A DNA stretch of 64,000 nucleotides from Flavobacteriaceae bacterium (GTDB taxonomy: Bacteria; Bacteroidota; Bacteroidia; Flavobacteriales; Flavobacteriaceae). This document shows positions 35,713 to 45,018 of this stretch, piece after piece (position 1 is the first letter of the stretch; each line of letters begins with the position of its first letter). The stretch is taken from positions 1-64,000 of the forward strand of contig CANFHF010000005.1 of the NCBI GenBank assembly GCA_947446635.1, written 5' to 3'. Position numbers and translations under genes: made by a program. Under the pieces are notes generated by a model. It made no database searches. It had not been told where the DNA came from and was given only the letters and a program-made list of their open reading frames with translations.

Positions 35713-37119
35713 ATGAAAATGAAAACATTTGTTCTAAATACAAATTACAAACAAATCCTTGCCGATACGATTACACCCGTAAGCGTATATTTTAAAATTC
35801 GGGATCAATTCCCCAATAGTGTATTACTCGAAAGTAGCGATTATCACGGGAACGACAATAGCTTTTCTTACATCTGTTGCAACCCAATTGCGTCCATAAA
35901 AATAGAAAACGAAACCATCTACAAAACCTTTCCTGACGGGAGTTTTGAAAACAGTTCTATTGATTCAACCACTAATATTCCACAGGTAATTCAAGAGTTT
36001 TCAGGACAATTCAAATCAGAAAAAACCAATTTCAAATTCATCAATAATGGTTTGTTTGGGTACATTTCTTATGATGCCGTTCGTTATTTCGAAAAAGTGC
36101 CTATTGCCAAAAAAGGAAATAGCAATACTATTCCGGATGTGTATTATGCGGTATACCAAAACATCATAGCCATCAACCATTTCAAGAACGAAGCTTATAT
36201 TTTCTGTCATAGTCTAGACGGAAGAAACAATATTTCGGAAATCGAACAATTGTTGCAATCCCGAAACATTGCTTCTTATCAATTTTCAAAAGAAGGAGAT
36301 GGTTTTTCCAACTTGACTGACGAAGAATTCAAGCATAATGTGGCTTTGGCCAAAAAGCACTGTTATAGAGGAGATGTTTTCCAATTGGTTTTGTCAAGAA
36401 GATTCACCCAAGGTTTTAAAGGAGATGAATTCAATGTTTACAGAGCGTTGCGAAGCATCAATCCTTCACCCTATTTGTTCTTTTTTGATTATGGTGATTT
36501 CAAAATATTTGGCTCTTCTCCCGAAGCCCAAATTATCGTCAAAAACCGAAAAGCAGAAATTCACCCCATCGCAGGAACATTTAGAAGAACTGGTGATGAC
36601 GAAAAAGACGCTGTCTTGGCCAAAAAATTATCAGAAGACAAAAAAGAGAATAGCGAACACGTGATGCTGGTCGATTTAGCTAGAAACGATTTGAGCCGAA
36701 ACGGTCACGATGTCAATGTGGAAAAATACCGTGAAGTGCAATTTTTCTCCCATGTGATTCATTTGGTTTCAAAAGTAACAGGACATTTACATGAGAAAGC
36801 CACCACCATGCAAGTCGTTGCCGATACTTTCCCCGCGGGAACATTAAGCGGAGCCCCAAAACACAGAGCGATGCAACTCATCGAAGAATACGAAAAAACC
36901 AATCGGAATTTTTATGGTGGAGCTATTGGTTTTATGGATTTTGAAGGTAATTTTAATCACGCGATAATGATTAGGACTTTTCTGAGTAAAAACCACCAAT
37001 TGCATTGTCAAGCAGGCGCGGGAATTGTCGCCGATTCAGACGAGGAAAGCGAAATGCAGGAAGTTTATAATAAATTGAGAGCCCTGAATGCGGCTTTGGA
37101 TTTAGCAGAAACCATTTAA
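35713..37119 (+). CDS. trpE: anthranilate synthase component I
   Basis: TrpE converts chorismate and ammonia or glutamine to anthranilate. From the ATG at 35713 it has 468 residues; a second ATG two codons later (35719, MKTFVLNTNYKQ) is equally likely. The N-terminal half contains the LLESSD feedback-inhibition segment for Trp. The chorismate-binding domain shows PSPYLFFFDYGDF, GSSPEAQI, PIAGTFRRTGDDE, LVDLARNDLSR and FPAGTLSGAPKHRAM. First structural gene of the operon, following the attenuator. Confidence 0.97.
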   Translation: MKMKTFVLNTNYKQILADTITPVSVYFKIRDQFPNSVLLESSDYHGNDNSFSYICCNPIASIKIENETIYKTFPDGSFENSSIDSTTNIPQVIQEFSGQFKSEKTNFKFINNGLFGYISYDAVRYFEKVPIAKKGNSNTIPDVYYAVYQNIIAINHFKNEAYIFCHSLDGRNNISEIEQLLQSRNIASYQFSKEGDGFSNLTDEEFKHNVALAKKHCYRGDVFQLVLSRRFTQGFKGDEFNVYRALRSINPSPYLFFFDYGDFKIFGSSPEAQIIVKNRKAEIHPIAGTFRRTGDDEKDAVLAKKLSEDKKENSEHVMLVDLARNDLSRNGHDVNVEKYREVQFFSHVIHLVSKVTGHLHEKATTMQVVADTFPAGTLSGAPKHRAMQLIEEYEKTNRNFYGGAIGFMDFEGNFNHAIMIRTFLSKNHQLHCQAGAGIVADSDEESEMQEVYNKLRALNAALDLAETI

Positions 37120-37207
37120 AACTAGATAACAGATAATACAGTTAAGAATTAAATGTTAAACGGAAGAAACGCATAACCCTTAACTCACAACATTCAACTT
37201 AAAAAAA

Positions 37208-37774
37208 ATGAAAAAAATACTAGTCATAGACAATTACGATAGTTTCACTTATAATTTGGTGCATTATCTCGAAGATTTAAATTGTGAAGTTACCGTTTAC
37301 AGAAACGATGAATTTGACATTGATGAAATCTCAGTTTTCGATAAAATATTGCTTTCCCCAGGGCCTGGAATTCCTGATGAGGCGGGATTATTAAAAGCCG
37401 TAATTGCCAAATATGCATCAACCAAAAGTATTCTTGGGGTTTGCCTTGGACAACAGGCAATCGGAGAAGTTTTTGGAGGAACGCTTTCTAATTTGGACAA
37501 AGTGTATCATGGCGTAGCGACCATGGTCAAAACATCGGTTGACGATGAGCTTTTATTCGAAGGTTTAGGAAATGAATTTGAAGTAGGACGCTATCATTCT
37601 TGGGTTGTCGATGTCGAATTACCTGAAGTTTTAGAAGCCACTTCTTTCGACGAAAATGGCCAAGTAATGTCATTGCGCCACAAAACTTTCGATGTGCGCG
37701 GCGTACAATTTCACCCTGAAAGTGTGTTAACACCAAACGGAAAGAAGATTCTTGAAAACTGGGTTAAAAATTAG
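37208..37774 (+). CDS. trpG: anthranilate synthase component II (glutamine amidotransferase)
   Basis: This class I glutaminase subunit has 188 residues and supplies ammonia to TrpE. The catalytic Cys is in GVCLGQQAIGE, and the His-Glu pair in VQFHPESVLTPNGK. The oxyanion segment is LSPGPGIPDEAG. No separate pabA is present in the window, so TrpG may also serve PabB. It lies 88 bp after trpE. Confidence 0.97.
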   Translation: MKKILVIDNYDSFTYNLVHYLEDLNCEVTVYRNDEFDIDEISVFDKILLSPGPGIPDEAGLLKAVIAKYASTKSILGVCLGQQAIGEVFGGTLSNLDKVYHGVATMVKTSVDDELLFEGLGNEFEVGRYHSWVVDVELPEVLEATSFDENGQVMSLRHKTFDVRGVQFHPESVLTPNGKKILENWVKN

Positions 37775-37788
37775 TCGTAAAACATATT

Positions 37789-38625
37789 TTGAATAAACTG
37801 AAAATCAATATTATAATTTCTTGTTTTTTTATTTTTAGCTTCCTTTCTTGCATTCAAAAGAAGGAGCAAAAAATAGAAGTATTAACTATTGCCCAAACCG
37901 AAATTAAATTGGATTTATTGGATTTGCAGAAAAAAAACAGGCTTGGAAAAGACACCATTGTAATAATCGCAAATGATCCTGTTTATCATAAACTGAAGAA
38001 ATACAATGCCGTGAGTGCATCACTTTTGATTAAAAATGAAATTGATTTAACGAAAATTGACCCAAAAAATACGAAAATAGTGTTTGAATGCATCGATGGT
38101 TATAAACCCGAAATGCCTTTGGAGTTGTTTTTAAATGCAAATCCTTACTTGGCTTACCGAGATATTGATGCACCAAAAGATTCGAATTGGGAAGCAATTA
38201 TCAAGGACGGAAATGAAATGATTGCAGAACCGTTTTATATCGTTTATACTTCGGTTTCAGAAAAAGATACTCAGTATAAATGGCCTTATAATTTGGTGAG
38301 AATGAATCTTGAACCTTTGAATAAATCAACAATAGAATTATATCCGCTAAAAAGTAGAAAATTGGAATCTGGTTATACATTATTCAAAAGTCAATGCCTA
38401 ACCTGTCACGCCATAAACGGAATTGGAGGAACAATGGGACCGGAACTAAATTATCCGAAAAGTGTTGCCGAATATTGGAAAGAAGATGAATTGGTTAATT
38501 ATATCGTCAATCCGGCTTCTTATAGAAACAAAGTAAAAATGCCTACACTCGGAATTACAAAACAACAATCCCAGAAAATTGTTGATTATTTAAAATATAT
38601 GTCTGAAAATAAAAAGAAATCATAA
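37789..38625 (+). CDS. c-type cytochrome lipoprotein within the trp operon
   Basis: This 278-residue protein starts at TTG, 14 bp after trpG, and ends 1 bp before trpD. A lipoprotein signal has lipobox FLSC with Cys21. A domain of unclear identity (about 30-180) follows; its FECIDGYKPEMPLE, AYRDIDAPKDSNW and WPYNLVRMNLEP blocks remind me of the sulfite-oxidase-like fold found in some cytochromes. A mono-haem cytochrome c domain (about 190-275) has CLTCH at 203-207 and Met251 in KVKMPTLG as the likely axial ligand. It would act in the periplasm, so no step in Trp synthesis is expected. Its tight spacing indicates co-transcription. Confidence 0.9.
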   Translation: MNKLKINIIISCFFIFSFLSCIQKKEQKIEVLTIAQTEIKLDLLDLQKKNRLGKDTIVIIANDPVYHKLKKYNAVSASLLIKNEIDLTKIDPKNTKIVFECIDGYKPEMPLELFLNANPYLAYRDIDAPKDSNWEAIIKDGNEMIAEPFYIVYTSVSEKDTQYKWPYNLVRMNLEPLNKSTIELYPLKSRKLESGYTLFKSQCLTCHAINGIGGTMGPELNYPKSVAEYWKEDELVNYIVNPASYRNKVKMPTLGITKQQSQKIVDYLKYMSENKKKS

Positions 38626-38626
38626 A

Positions 38627-39619
38627 ATGAAAACCATCTTAAACAGACTCATCAATCACGAAATGCTTTCGGCAGCGGAGGCGAAAAATGTATTGGTTAA
38701 CATCTCCAACGGAAATTATAATCCAAGCCAAATTGCTTCTTTTCTTACCGTTTATATGATGCGAAGCATCAGTATAGAGGAACTTTCAGGTTTTCGGGAA
38801 GCCTTGTTGGAATTGTGTCTTCGTGTTGATTTATCAGCCTACAACACCATCGATTTGTGTGGAACGGGAGGTGATGGAAAGGACACCTTCAATATTTCTA
38901 CTTTAGCCTCTTTTGTGACCGCTGGAGCAGGAATTAAAGTGGCTAAACACGGTAATTATGGTGTTTCTTCCATTTCTGGATCGAGCAACGTAATGGAAAA
39001 TTTAGGCGTAAAATTTAGTAATGACGTTAATTTCTTGGAAAAATGTGTGGATCAAGCCGGCATTTGCATTCTGCATGCGCCTCTTTTTCACCCTGCGATG
39101 AAAAACGTGGGACCTATTCGAAAAGAATTGGGAGTAAGAACCTTTTTCAATATGTTGGGTCCTATGATAAACCCGTCGTTTCCCAAAAATCAATTAGTGG
39201 GTGTATTTAATCTTGAATTAGCAAGAATGTATGGGTATTTATACCAAAACACCGATAGAAATTATACCATTTTACATTCCTTAGATGGCTATGACGAAAT
39301 TTCATTAACCTGTCCAACCAAATATATTTCAAATACCAAAGAGGGAACTCTAAATCCTGACGATTTCGGCGTTCGGCAATTGATGCAAACTGAAATCGAA
39401 GGCGGAAAAACCATCGAAGCATCGGCAGAAATGTTTATGAATGTCATTTCTGGAAAAGGAACCGAAGCCCAAAGCAACGTGGTTTGTGCCAATGCGGCAA
39501 TGGCAATGGCAACTGTTACAAAATGTACGCCACTTGAAGGTTTCGAATTGGCAAAAGAAAGTTTATTCTCCGGAAAAGGACTAGCAGCTTTGAAAAAATT
39601 ACAAGAATTAAGTAGATAA
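38627..39619 (+). CDS. trpD: anthranilate phosphoribosyltransferase
   Basis: TrpD transfers phosphoribose from PRPP to anthranilate. The protein has 330 residues. The PRPP-binding GTGGDGKDTFNIST block, the KHGNYGVSSISGSSNVMENLG segment (first part KHGNYGVSS) and HAPLFHPAMKNVGPIRKELG are conserved features. It is not fused to trpG. It begins 1 bp after the cytochrome stop, so translational coupling with that gene is likely. Confidence 0.97.
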   Translation: MKTILNRLINHEMLSAAEAKNVLVNISNGNYNPSQIASFLTVYMMRSISIEELSGFREALLELCLRVDLSAYNTIDLCGTGGDGKDTFNISTLASFVTAGAGIKVAKHGNYGVSSISGSSNVMENLGVKFSNDVNFLEKCVDQAGICILHAPLFHPAMKNVGPIRKELGVRTFFNMLGPMINPSFPKNQLVGVFNLELARMYGYLYQNTDRNYTILHSLDGYDEISLTCPTKYISNTKEGTLNPDDFGVRQLMQTEIEGGKTIEASAEMFMNVISGKGTEAQSNVVCANAAMAMATVTKCTPLEGFELAKESLFSGKGLAALKKLQELSR

Positions 39620-39621
39620 AA

Positions 39622-40401
39622 ATGAATATTTTAGATAAAATCATAATCGACAAAAAAAGAGAAGTCATTCTCAAGAAATCAATCATTCCGGTTTCGCAAT
39701 TGGAGGAGTCGGCATTGTTTGGAAGAAAAACGATTTCTTTAAGCGCAAATTTAAAAAACAGCAATTCAGGAATTATAGCCGAACACAAACGCCGCTCGCC
39801 TTCCAAAGCTGAAATTAATTATAGCTTCACGGTGGAAGAAGTCGTAAAAGGATATGAAGATGCTGGTGCTTGCGGGATTTCAGTTCTTACCGATGGAAAA
39901 TATTTTGGCGGTTCATTAGACGATTTACTATTGGCAAGAGCCTCGGTAAATATTCCATTGTTGCGAAAAGAATTCATTGTGGACGAATACCAAATCATAG
40001 AAGCCAAAGCGCACGGTGCCGATTTGATTTTGCTTATTGCGGCAGTTTTGACAAGGGAAGAAATCAAAACATTGTCGAAATTTGCCAAAAGTTTAGGTCT
40101 AGAAGTATTATTGGAAGTTCATAATTCAGCCGAATTAGAAAAATCGATAATGCCCTCTTTGGATATGATTGGCGTAAACAATAGAAACTTAAAAACCTTC
40201 GAAGTGAGTTTGGATTTTAGTAAACAACTTGCCCACAAAATTCCAAATGATTTTGTAAAAGTTTCCGAAAGTGGCATTTCGTCCATCGAAGCCATCAACG
40301 AACTAAAACCCTATGGTTACAAAGGATTCCTAATTGGAGAAAACTTCATGAAAACAGCAAATGCTGGTGAAGCGGCGAAAGAATTTATAAATCTGTTATA
40401 A
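39622..40401 (+). CDS. trpC: indole-3-glycerol phosphate synthase
   Basis: This TIM-barrel enzyme of 259 residues closes the ring of CdRP to indole-3-glycerol phosphate. The catalytic Lys/Glu region is visible in EHKRRSPSKAEI and LRKEFIVDEYQI, and GVNNRNLKTFEV and SESGISS follow. It is separate from trpF, not fused. It follows trpD after 2 bp. Confidence 0.97.
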   Translation: MNILDKIIIDKKREVILKKSIIPVSQLEESALFGRKTISLSANLKNSNSGIIAEHKRRSPSKAEINYSFTVEEVVKGYEDAGACGISVLTDGKYFGGSLDDLLLARASVNIPLLRKEFIVDEYQIIEAKAHGADLILLIAAVLTREEIKTLSKFAKSLGLEVLLEVHNSAELEKSIMPSLDMIGVNNRNLKTFEVSLDFSKQLAHKIPNDFVKVSESGISSIEAINELKPYGYKGFLIGENFMKTANAGEAAKEFINLL

Positions 40402-40457
40402 GCCTTGAGCAAGAAAATCAGCCAAAAGTCAACAGCTAAAAACTTAAAGTAAGCAAA

Positions 40458-41075
40458 ATGAAACTCAAAATCTGCGGAATGAAATATCCCGACAATATTC
40501 TCGAAGTAGGCGAGCTCCTACCCGATTATATGGGCTTTATATTCTGGGATAAATCAGCTCGTTATTTTGATGGAATCATTCCCGAATTACCAAAGTCAAT
40601 CCAGAAAGTAGGTGTTTTTGTCGATGCTAATTTTGATGAAATTCTAGAAAAAATAGAAAAATACGATTTGCAAGTTATCCAATTGCACGGACATGAATCG
40701 GCCGAATTTTGCAAAACATTAAAAAAAAATACACCAAAAGGGATAGATATCATAAAAGTATTTTCAATTTTAGATACCTTTGACTTCGATTTGCTTAAAC
40801 CGTTCGAAACAGGGTGTGATTATTTCCTTTTTGACACCAAAGGAAAACTACCTGGCGGAAACGGGAGCACTTTTGATTGGAAGGTTCTAGAAAACTATCC
40901 CTCAACAAAACCTTTTTTCTTGAGTGGTGGAATAGGAATTAATGAAATGAGTGCAGTAAATGAAATCTTGAAAACCAATTTGCCCCTTTATGCCATTGAT
41001 ATAAATAGTAAATTTGAAATCGAACCTGGATTAAAAAACATAGAATTATTAAATATAATAGTGGAACGTTTTTAG
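40458..41075 (+). CDS. trpF: phosphoribosylanthranilate isomerase
   Basis: TrpF isomerises PRA to CdRP. At 205 residues it is a normal single-domain TIM barrel. The catalytic Cys is in [10 protein letters not shown], with [28 protein letters not shown] and the phosphate-binding LSGGIGINE. It is 56 bp after trpC; that spacer contains degenerate short repeats (AGCCAAAAGTCAACAGCTAA). Confidence 0.96.
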   Translation: MKLKICGMKYPDNILEVGELLPDYMGFIFWDKSARYFDGIIPELPKSIQKVGVFVDANFDEILEKIEKYDLQVIQLHGHESAEFCKTLKKNTPKGIDIIKVFSILDTFDFDLLKPFETGCDYFLFDTKGKLPGGNGSTFDWKVLENYPSTKPFFLSGGIGINEMSAVNEILKTNLPLYAIDINSKFEIEPGLKNIELLNIIVERF

Positions 41076-41094
41076 TTGTAGCGAAAATCAACAA

Positions 41095-41122
41095 CCCAGA
41101 ACAAAAAACCCAGAACAAAAAA
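41095..41122 (+). repeat. 14-bp tandem duplication before trpB
   Basis: CCCAGAACAAAAAA occurs twice in direct succession, ending 9 bp before the trpB ATG. It is probably a slippage product in the spacer; no binding function is implied. Confidence 0.8.
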
Positions 41123-41131
41123 CATAAAAAA

Positions 41132-42313
41132 ATGAGCTATCATGTTAATGAAAAAGGATTTTATGGCAACTTTGGCGGTGCCTTCATTCCTGAAATGCTG
41201 TATCCTAATGTTGAAGAATTACGTCAAAATTATTTAAAGATTAGTGCTGAACCTAGCTTTCAAGAAGAATTCAAATACTTACTTAAAGATTATGTAGGTC
41301 GTCCTACTCCACTCTATTTTGCAGAGCGTTTGTCAAAGGAATACAACACCAAAGTATATCTAAAACGAGAAGATTTATGTCATACGGGTGCCCATAAAGT
41401 AAACAACACTATTGGTCAAATTTTAATGGCTAAGAAATTAGGTAAAACCCGAATCATTGCTGAAACTGGAGCGGGTCAACATGGTGTGGCAACTGCTACA
41501 GTATGCGCTTTGATGGGACTAGAATGTATTGTTTATATGGGAGAAGTTGATATCAAACGTCAAGCTCCAAATGTAGCAAGAATGAAAATGCTTGGTGCTG
41601 AAGTACGCCCTGCTACATCAGGCTCTAAAACGCTAAAAGACGCTACTAATGAAGCAATTAGAGATTGGATTAACAATCCCGAAAATACCTATTATATCAT
41701 TGGATCAGTTGTAGGACCGCATCCGTATCCAGATATGGTAGCGCGTTTTCAAGCTGTAATTTCAGAAGAAATTAAACAACAATTACTTGAAAAAGAAGGA
41801 AGGGAAAATCCTGATTATGTTGTGGCTTGTGTTGGTGGAGGAAGCAATGCTGCAGGAACTTTTTATCATTTCCTAGACGACCATGAGGTAAAAATCATTG
41901 CAGTTGAAGCTGCTGGTTTAGGCGTAGATTCTGGAGAAAGTGCTGCAACATCAGCTTTGGGAAAAATTGGTGTTATACACGGTAGTAAAACCCTTTTGAT
42001 GCAAAGTGCTGATGGTCAAATTACCGAACCATATTCTATTTCTGCCGGATTAGATTATCCAGGTGTTGGTCCTATGCACGCTCATTTATTTGAAACTAAA
42101 CGTGCCGATTTTATTGCTATAACTGATGAAGATGCTATGAATTGGGGAATCAAACTGTCAAAAACCGAAGGTATTATTCCTGCCATTGAAACTGCCCATG
42201 CCTTTGCTGTTTTAGACAAAATGAAATTCAAACCCGAAGATATAGTAGTCATCAATTTATCGGGTCGTGGAGACAAAGATTTGAATACGTATATTGATTA
42301 TTTTAAATTATAA
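41132..42313 (+). CDS. trpB: tryptophan synthase beta chain
   Basis: TrpB condenses indole with serine using pyridoxal phosphate. The protein has 393 residues. PLP-binding Lys lies in [10 protein letters not shown], the phosphate loop is [10 protein letters not shown], and the catalytic Glu is in ETGAGQHG. It is a canonical TrpB1 that pairs with TrpA. It is separated from trpA by about 560 bp holding another gene and a degenerate repeat. Confidence 0.98.
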   Translation: MSYHVNEKGFYGNFGGAFIPEMLYPNVEELRQNYLKISAEPSFQEEFKYLLKDYVGRPTPLYFAERLSKEYNTKVYLKREDLCHTGAHKVNNTIGQILMAKKLGKTRIIAETGAGQHGVATATVCALMGLECIVYMGEVDIKRQAPNVARMKMLGAEVRPATSGSKTLKDATNEAIRDWINNPENTYYIIGSVVGPHPYPDMVARFQAVISEEIKQQLLEKEGRENPDYVVACVGGGSNAAGTFYHFLDDHEVKIIAVEAAGLGVDSGESAATSALGKIGVIHGSKTLLMQSADGQITEPYSISAGLDYPGVGPMHAHLFETKRADFIAITDEDAMNWGIKLSKTEGIIPAIETAHAFAVLDKMKFKPEDIVVINLSGRGDKDLNTYIDYFKL

Positions 42314-42330
42314 TTAGACGTTACACTTTC

Positions 42331-42394
42331 CTGATAACGATCAGTAAGGCTACACGCTTTATGAATGAGATTGCTTCGTGCCCTGTAATGACGA
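42331..42394 (+). repeat. degenerate extragenic repeat between trpB and the GGCT gene
   Basis: The 184-bp spacer after trpB contains a small perfect dyad CTGAT-AACG-ATCAG (42331-42344) and a GC-richer stretch at 42366-42394 (beginning GAGATTGCTTCGTGCC and ending AATGACGAG). The latter resembles the GATTGCTTCG...CAATGACG extragenic repeats scattered through many Bacteroidota genomes, here partly decayed. Confidence 0.45.
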
Positions 42395-42497
42395 GAGATT
42401 TCCTCCCAACCCTATAGCATATTGCAAGAACAAAAGTGCAAAAGCAAACTTTATAGATTACTAAAAACCTGTTGGGTTGAGATTAAAAGAAAGAAAA

Positions 42498-42818
42498 ATG
42501 GAAAATTTATTTGCTTACGGAACTTTAAAAGACAAAGATATTCAAGAAACTATTTTTGGTCGTATTCTAATAGGAACTCCCGATAAATTGGTAGGTTATA
42601 CCATTAAAGAAATACAAATAGAAGAAGAGTTTGGACTAGCTCAATATCCCATAATCACGTTAACCCAAAATCCAGAGGATAGCATTAATGGAATGCTATA
42701 TCAACTAAGTCAGAGAGAACTAGAATTAGCAGATACTTACGAAGGAATTCATTACAAACGAATTCAAGTACAATTGCATTCTAACAAATTAGTATGGACT
42801 TATAGTGCAGCCATTTAA
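42498..42818 (+). CDS. gamma-glutamylcyclotransferase-like (AIG2-type) protein
   Basis: This 106-residue protein begins with MENLFAYGTLKD; YGTL is the glycine-rich substrate loop of the GGCT/AIG2 fold. The region LADTYEGIHYKRI carries the likely catalytic Glu. Such enzymes release 5-oxoproline from gamma-glutamyl amino compounds, but many small members are uncharacterised. I chose the ATG at 42498; the open frame begins 7 codons earlier. It sits between trpB and trpA in the same direction and has no known link to Trp synthesis. Confidence 0.85.
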   Translation: MENLFAYGTLKDKDIQETIFGRILIGTPDKLVGYTIKEIQIEEEFGLAQYPIITLTQNPEDSINGMLYQLSQRELELADTYEGIHYKRIQVQLHSNKLVWTYSAAI

Positions 42819-42870
42819 ATTAGTAAAAAATAAGATTAAAACAGACACGGAATCTGATTAAAACAGAAAA

Positions 42871-43632
42871 ATGAATAGAATAAACCAAAAATTACAAGAA
42901 AACAAAAAGATACTTTCCATCTATTTTTCGGCTGGCTATCCAAATTTGAACGATACAGTACAAATTATTAAGGATTTAGAAAAAAATGGAGTTGACATGA
43001 TCGAAATTGGTTTGCCATTTAGTGATCCTTTGGCCGATGGACCCACAATTCAAGCAAGTTCTACCCAAGCCTTGCATAACGGAATGACAACACAAGTTTT
43101 GTTCGACCAACTAAAGGATATCCGGAAAACAGTTTCCATTCCCTTAGTAATTATGGGGTATTTCAATCCGATGTTGCAATACGGAATAGAAAATTTCTGT
43201 AAAAAATGTGCCGAAATTGGCATCGACGGCATAATAATTCCTGATTTGCCCGTTGATGTTTATGCCGATGAATATAAAGCTACTTTTGAAAAATATGGTT
43301 TACTAAACGTTTTTTTAATTACGCCACAAACTTCTGACGAACGCATTCGTTTTATTGACAGCGTTTCTGATGGATTTATTTATATGGTCAGCTCGGCAAG
43401 CGTTACTGGTTCGCAATCTGGTTTTGGAAGCGCACAAGAAAATTATTTCAAGCGTATCGCCCACATGAACCTCAAAAACCCCCAAGTTATTGGATTTGGA
43501 ATCAACAATCAGGAAACCTTTAATCAAGCTACACAATTTGCCAAAGGAGCCATTATTGGAAGTGCTTTTATTCAGCATTTAACAGAAAATGGAACAGGAA
43601 AAATCGGTACTTTTGTAAAAAAAATCAGATAA
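42871..43632 (+). CDS. trpA: tryptophan synthase alpha chain
   Basis: TrpA cleaves indole-3-glycerol phosphate and passes indole to TrpB. The protein has 253 residues. The catalytic Glu is in MIEIGLPFSDPLADGPTIQ and the catalytic Asp in IIIPDLPVDV, with the phosphate-binding GFGINNQE. It is the last gene of the trp operon. No terminator was seen before the efflux gene 33 bp downstream. Confidence 0.97.
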   Translation: MNRINQKLQENKKILSIYFSAGYPNLNDTVQIIKDLEKNGVDMIEIGLPFSDPLADGPTIQASSTQALHNGMTTQVLFDQLKDIRKTVSIPLVIMGYFNPMLQYGIENFCKKCAEIGIDGIIIPDLPVDVYADEYKATFEKYGLLNVFLITPQTSDERIRFIDSVSDGFIYMVSSASVTGSQSGFGSAQENYFKRIAHMNLKNPQVIGFGINNQETFNQATQFAKGAIIGSAFIQHLTENGTGKIGTFVKKIR

Positions 43633-43680
43633 CCCGATTTTAAATACAACTAACACAAACTACAAATGCCATCCTCAGCT

Positions 43681-45006
43681 ATGAAAATTCGACCATTACT
43701 ACTCATTGGAATTTTCTTCATTGGAATTTTCACCCTAGAAGCTCAAGAAAAAACTAGTTTAACGCTAGATGAAGCCATACATTTAGTTTGGACGAAAAGC
43801 AACGAAGTGATTTTAGCCAACACCAAAGTAAACACTAAAAAATACGAATTAGAATCGGTAAAAAATAATCAATACCCTGACTTGAAAGTATCGGGACAGT
43901 ACCAACAATTGGCAAAGGCTTCGGTAGATTTAAAAATCAATAAAGGACCTGACTCACAACCACCTCCCGTTGTAGAGCGTTTAATAATTGGTCAAGTCAA
44001 TGCCAGCCTTCCTGTTTTTTCAGGATTTAAATTACAAAACAGCATCAAGGCCTACGAAAATCTATACCAAGCCGAGACGGCAACAGCAGCGCAAACCAAG
44101 GAACAAATGGCGATGAAAGTCGTGGATTATTACTCCCGTTTGTTCAAAGCTCAAAAAACCATCGAACTCCTAAAAGAAAATCAAAAAAGAGCACAACAAC
44201 GTGTCGTTGATTTTAGCGAAATGGAGAAAAATGGGATTATTCCCCGAAACGATTTACTGAAAGCACAATTACAAGTTTCTAAAGTTAAACTTTCCATTGA
44301 CAATACAAATGCAGAATTAAACATCGCGAATTATTATTTGGTTAGTCTTTTAAAATTGCCTGCGGGGACAAAATTAGAAATCAAGGAAAGCGATTTTGCC
44401 AATTTCCAGATGACCAATATTCCAACAAGCGATCAAACCGCATTAGAAAATCGCAAAGATTTAGAAGCCATACGATTTCAAGGGAAAGCAAGTGAGGCTA
44501 ATATTAAAGTCGCTCGAAGCGCTTATTATCCAGCTATAGCCATAGTGGGTGGCTATACTTCCTTGGATATTAAAAACGTAGTTACCGTTCAAAACGCTAT
44601 GAATATTGGCCTTGGCATTTCTTATGATTTGAGTGCTATTTTAAAAAATGGCACGATGGTAAAATTAGCCCAAAGTAAGTCTCAAGAGGTTAAAAATTCA
44701 GAAGAAATACTTACAGATTACATCAAGATTCAGGTGCAAAAAGGAATTGAAGACTATGATTTGGCACTCAAACAAAATCAAGTATATCTACAAGCAGTCG
44801 AACAATCGACGGAAAACTTCCGAATTGTAAAAGACAAATACGACAACGGACTATCGGACACCAATGACTTACTCGAAGCCGATGTTGAACAGCTAAGTTC
44901 CAAAATCAACTCGACATTAGCCAGGGCCAATACCATCCAAAAATATTACGAGTTACTTTCAGTGACTGGACAATTATCTCAATCTTTCAATCTCTCAAAA
45001 AAATAA
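43681..45006 (+). CDS. TolC family outer membrane efflux protein
   Basis: This outer membrane channel component has 441 residues from the ATG at 43681, where a signal peptide (MKIRPLLLIGIFFIGIFTLEAQ) begins; an ATG five codons earlier (43666) is also open. Two OEP repeats with long alpha-helical hairpins are visible (about 40-210 and 240-435). It forms the exit duct for the adjacent membrane fusion protein and MFS pump. It starts 33-48 bp after trpA with no terminator, so some read-through from trp is possible. Confidence 0.92.
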   Translation: MKIRPLLLIGIFFIGIFTLEAQEKTSLTLDEAIHLVWTKSNEVILANTKVNTKKYELESVKNNQYPDLKVSGQYQQLAKASVDLKINKGPDSQPPPVVERLIIGQVNASLPVFSGFKLQNSIKAYENLYQAETATAAQTKEQMAMKVVDYYSRLFKAQKTIELLKENQKRAQQRVVDFSEMEKNGIIPRNDLLKAQLQVSKVKLSIDNTNAELNIANYYLVSLLKLPAGTKLEIKESDFANFQMTNIPTSDQTALENRKDLEAIRFQGKASEANIKVARSAYYPAIAIVGGYTSLDIKNVVTVQNAMNIGLGISYDLSAILKNGTMVKLAQSKSQEVKNSEEILTDYIKIQVQKGIEDYDLALKQNQVYLQAVEQSTENFRIVKDKYDNGLSDTNDLLEADVEQLSSKINSTLARANTIQKYYELLSVTGQLSQSFNLSKK

Positions 45007-45018
45007 TCAATCCCTCAC

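Noticed and set aside
40402..40457. Short AGCCAAAAGTCAACAGCTAA-type repeats before trpF considered as a regulatory element
   Set aside because: They are degenerate low-complexity spacer sequence of a kind common between Bacteroidota genes, with no dyad or stem.
43633..43680. Terminator between trpA and the TolC-like gene
   Set aside because: I found no hairpin with a T-run here, so separation of the trp and efflux transcripts is unproven.
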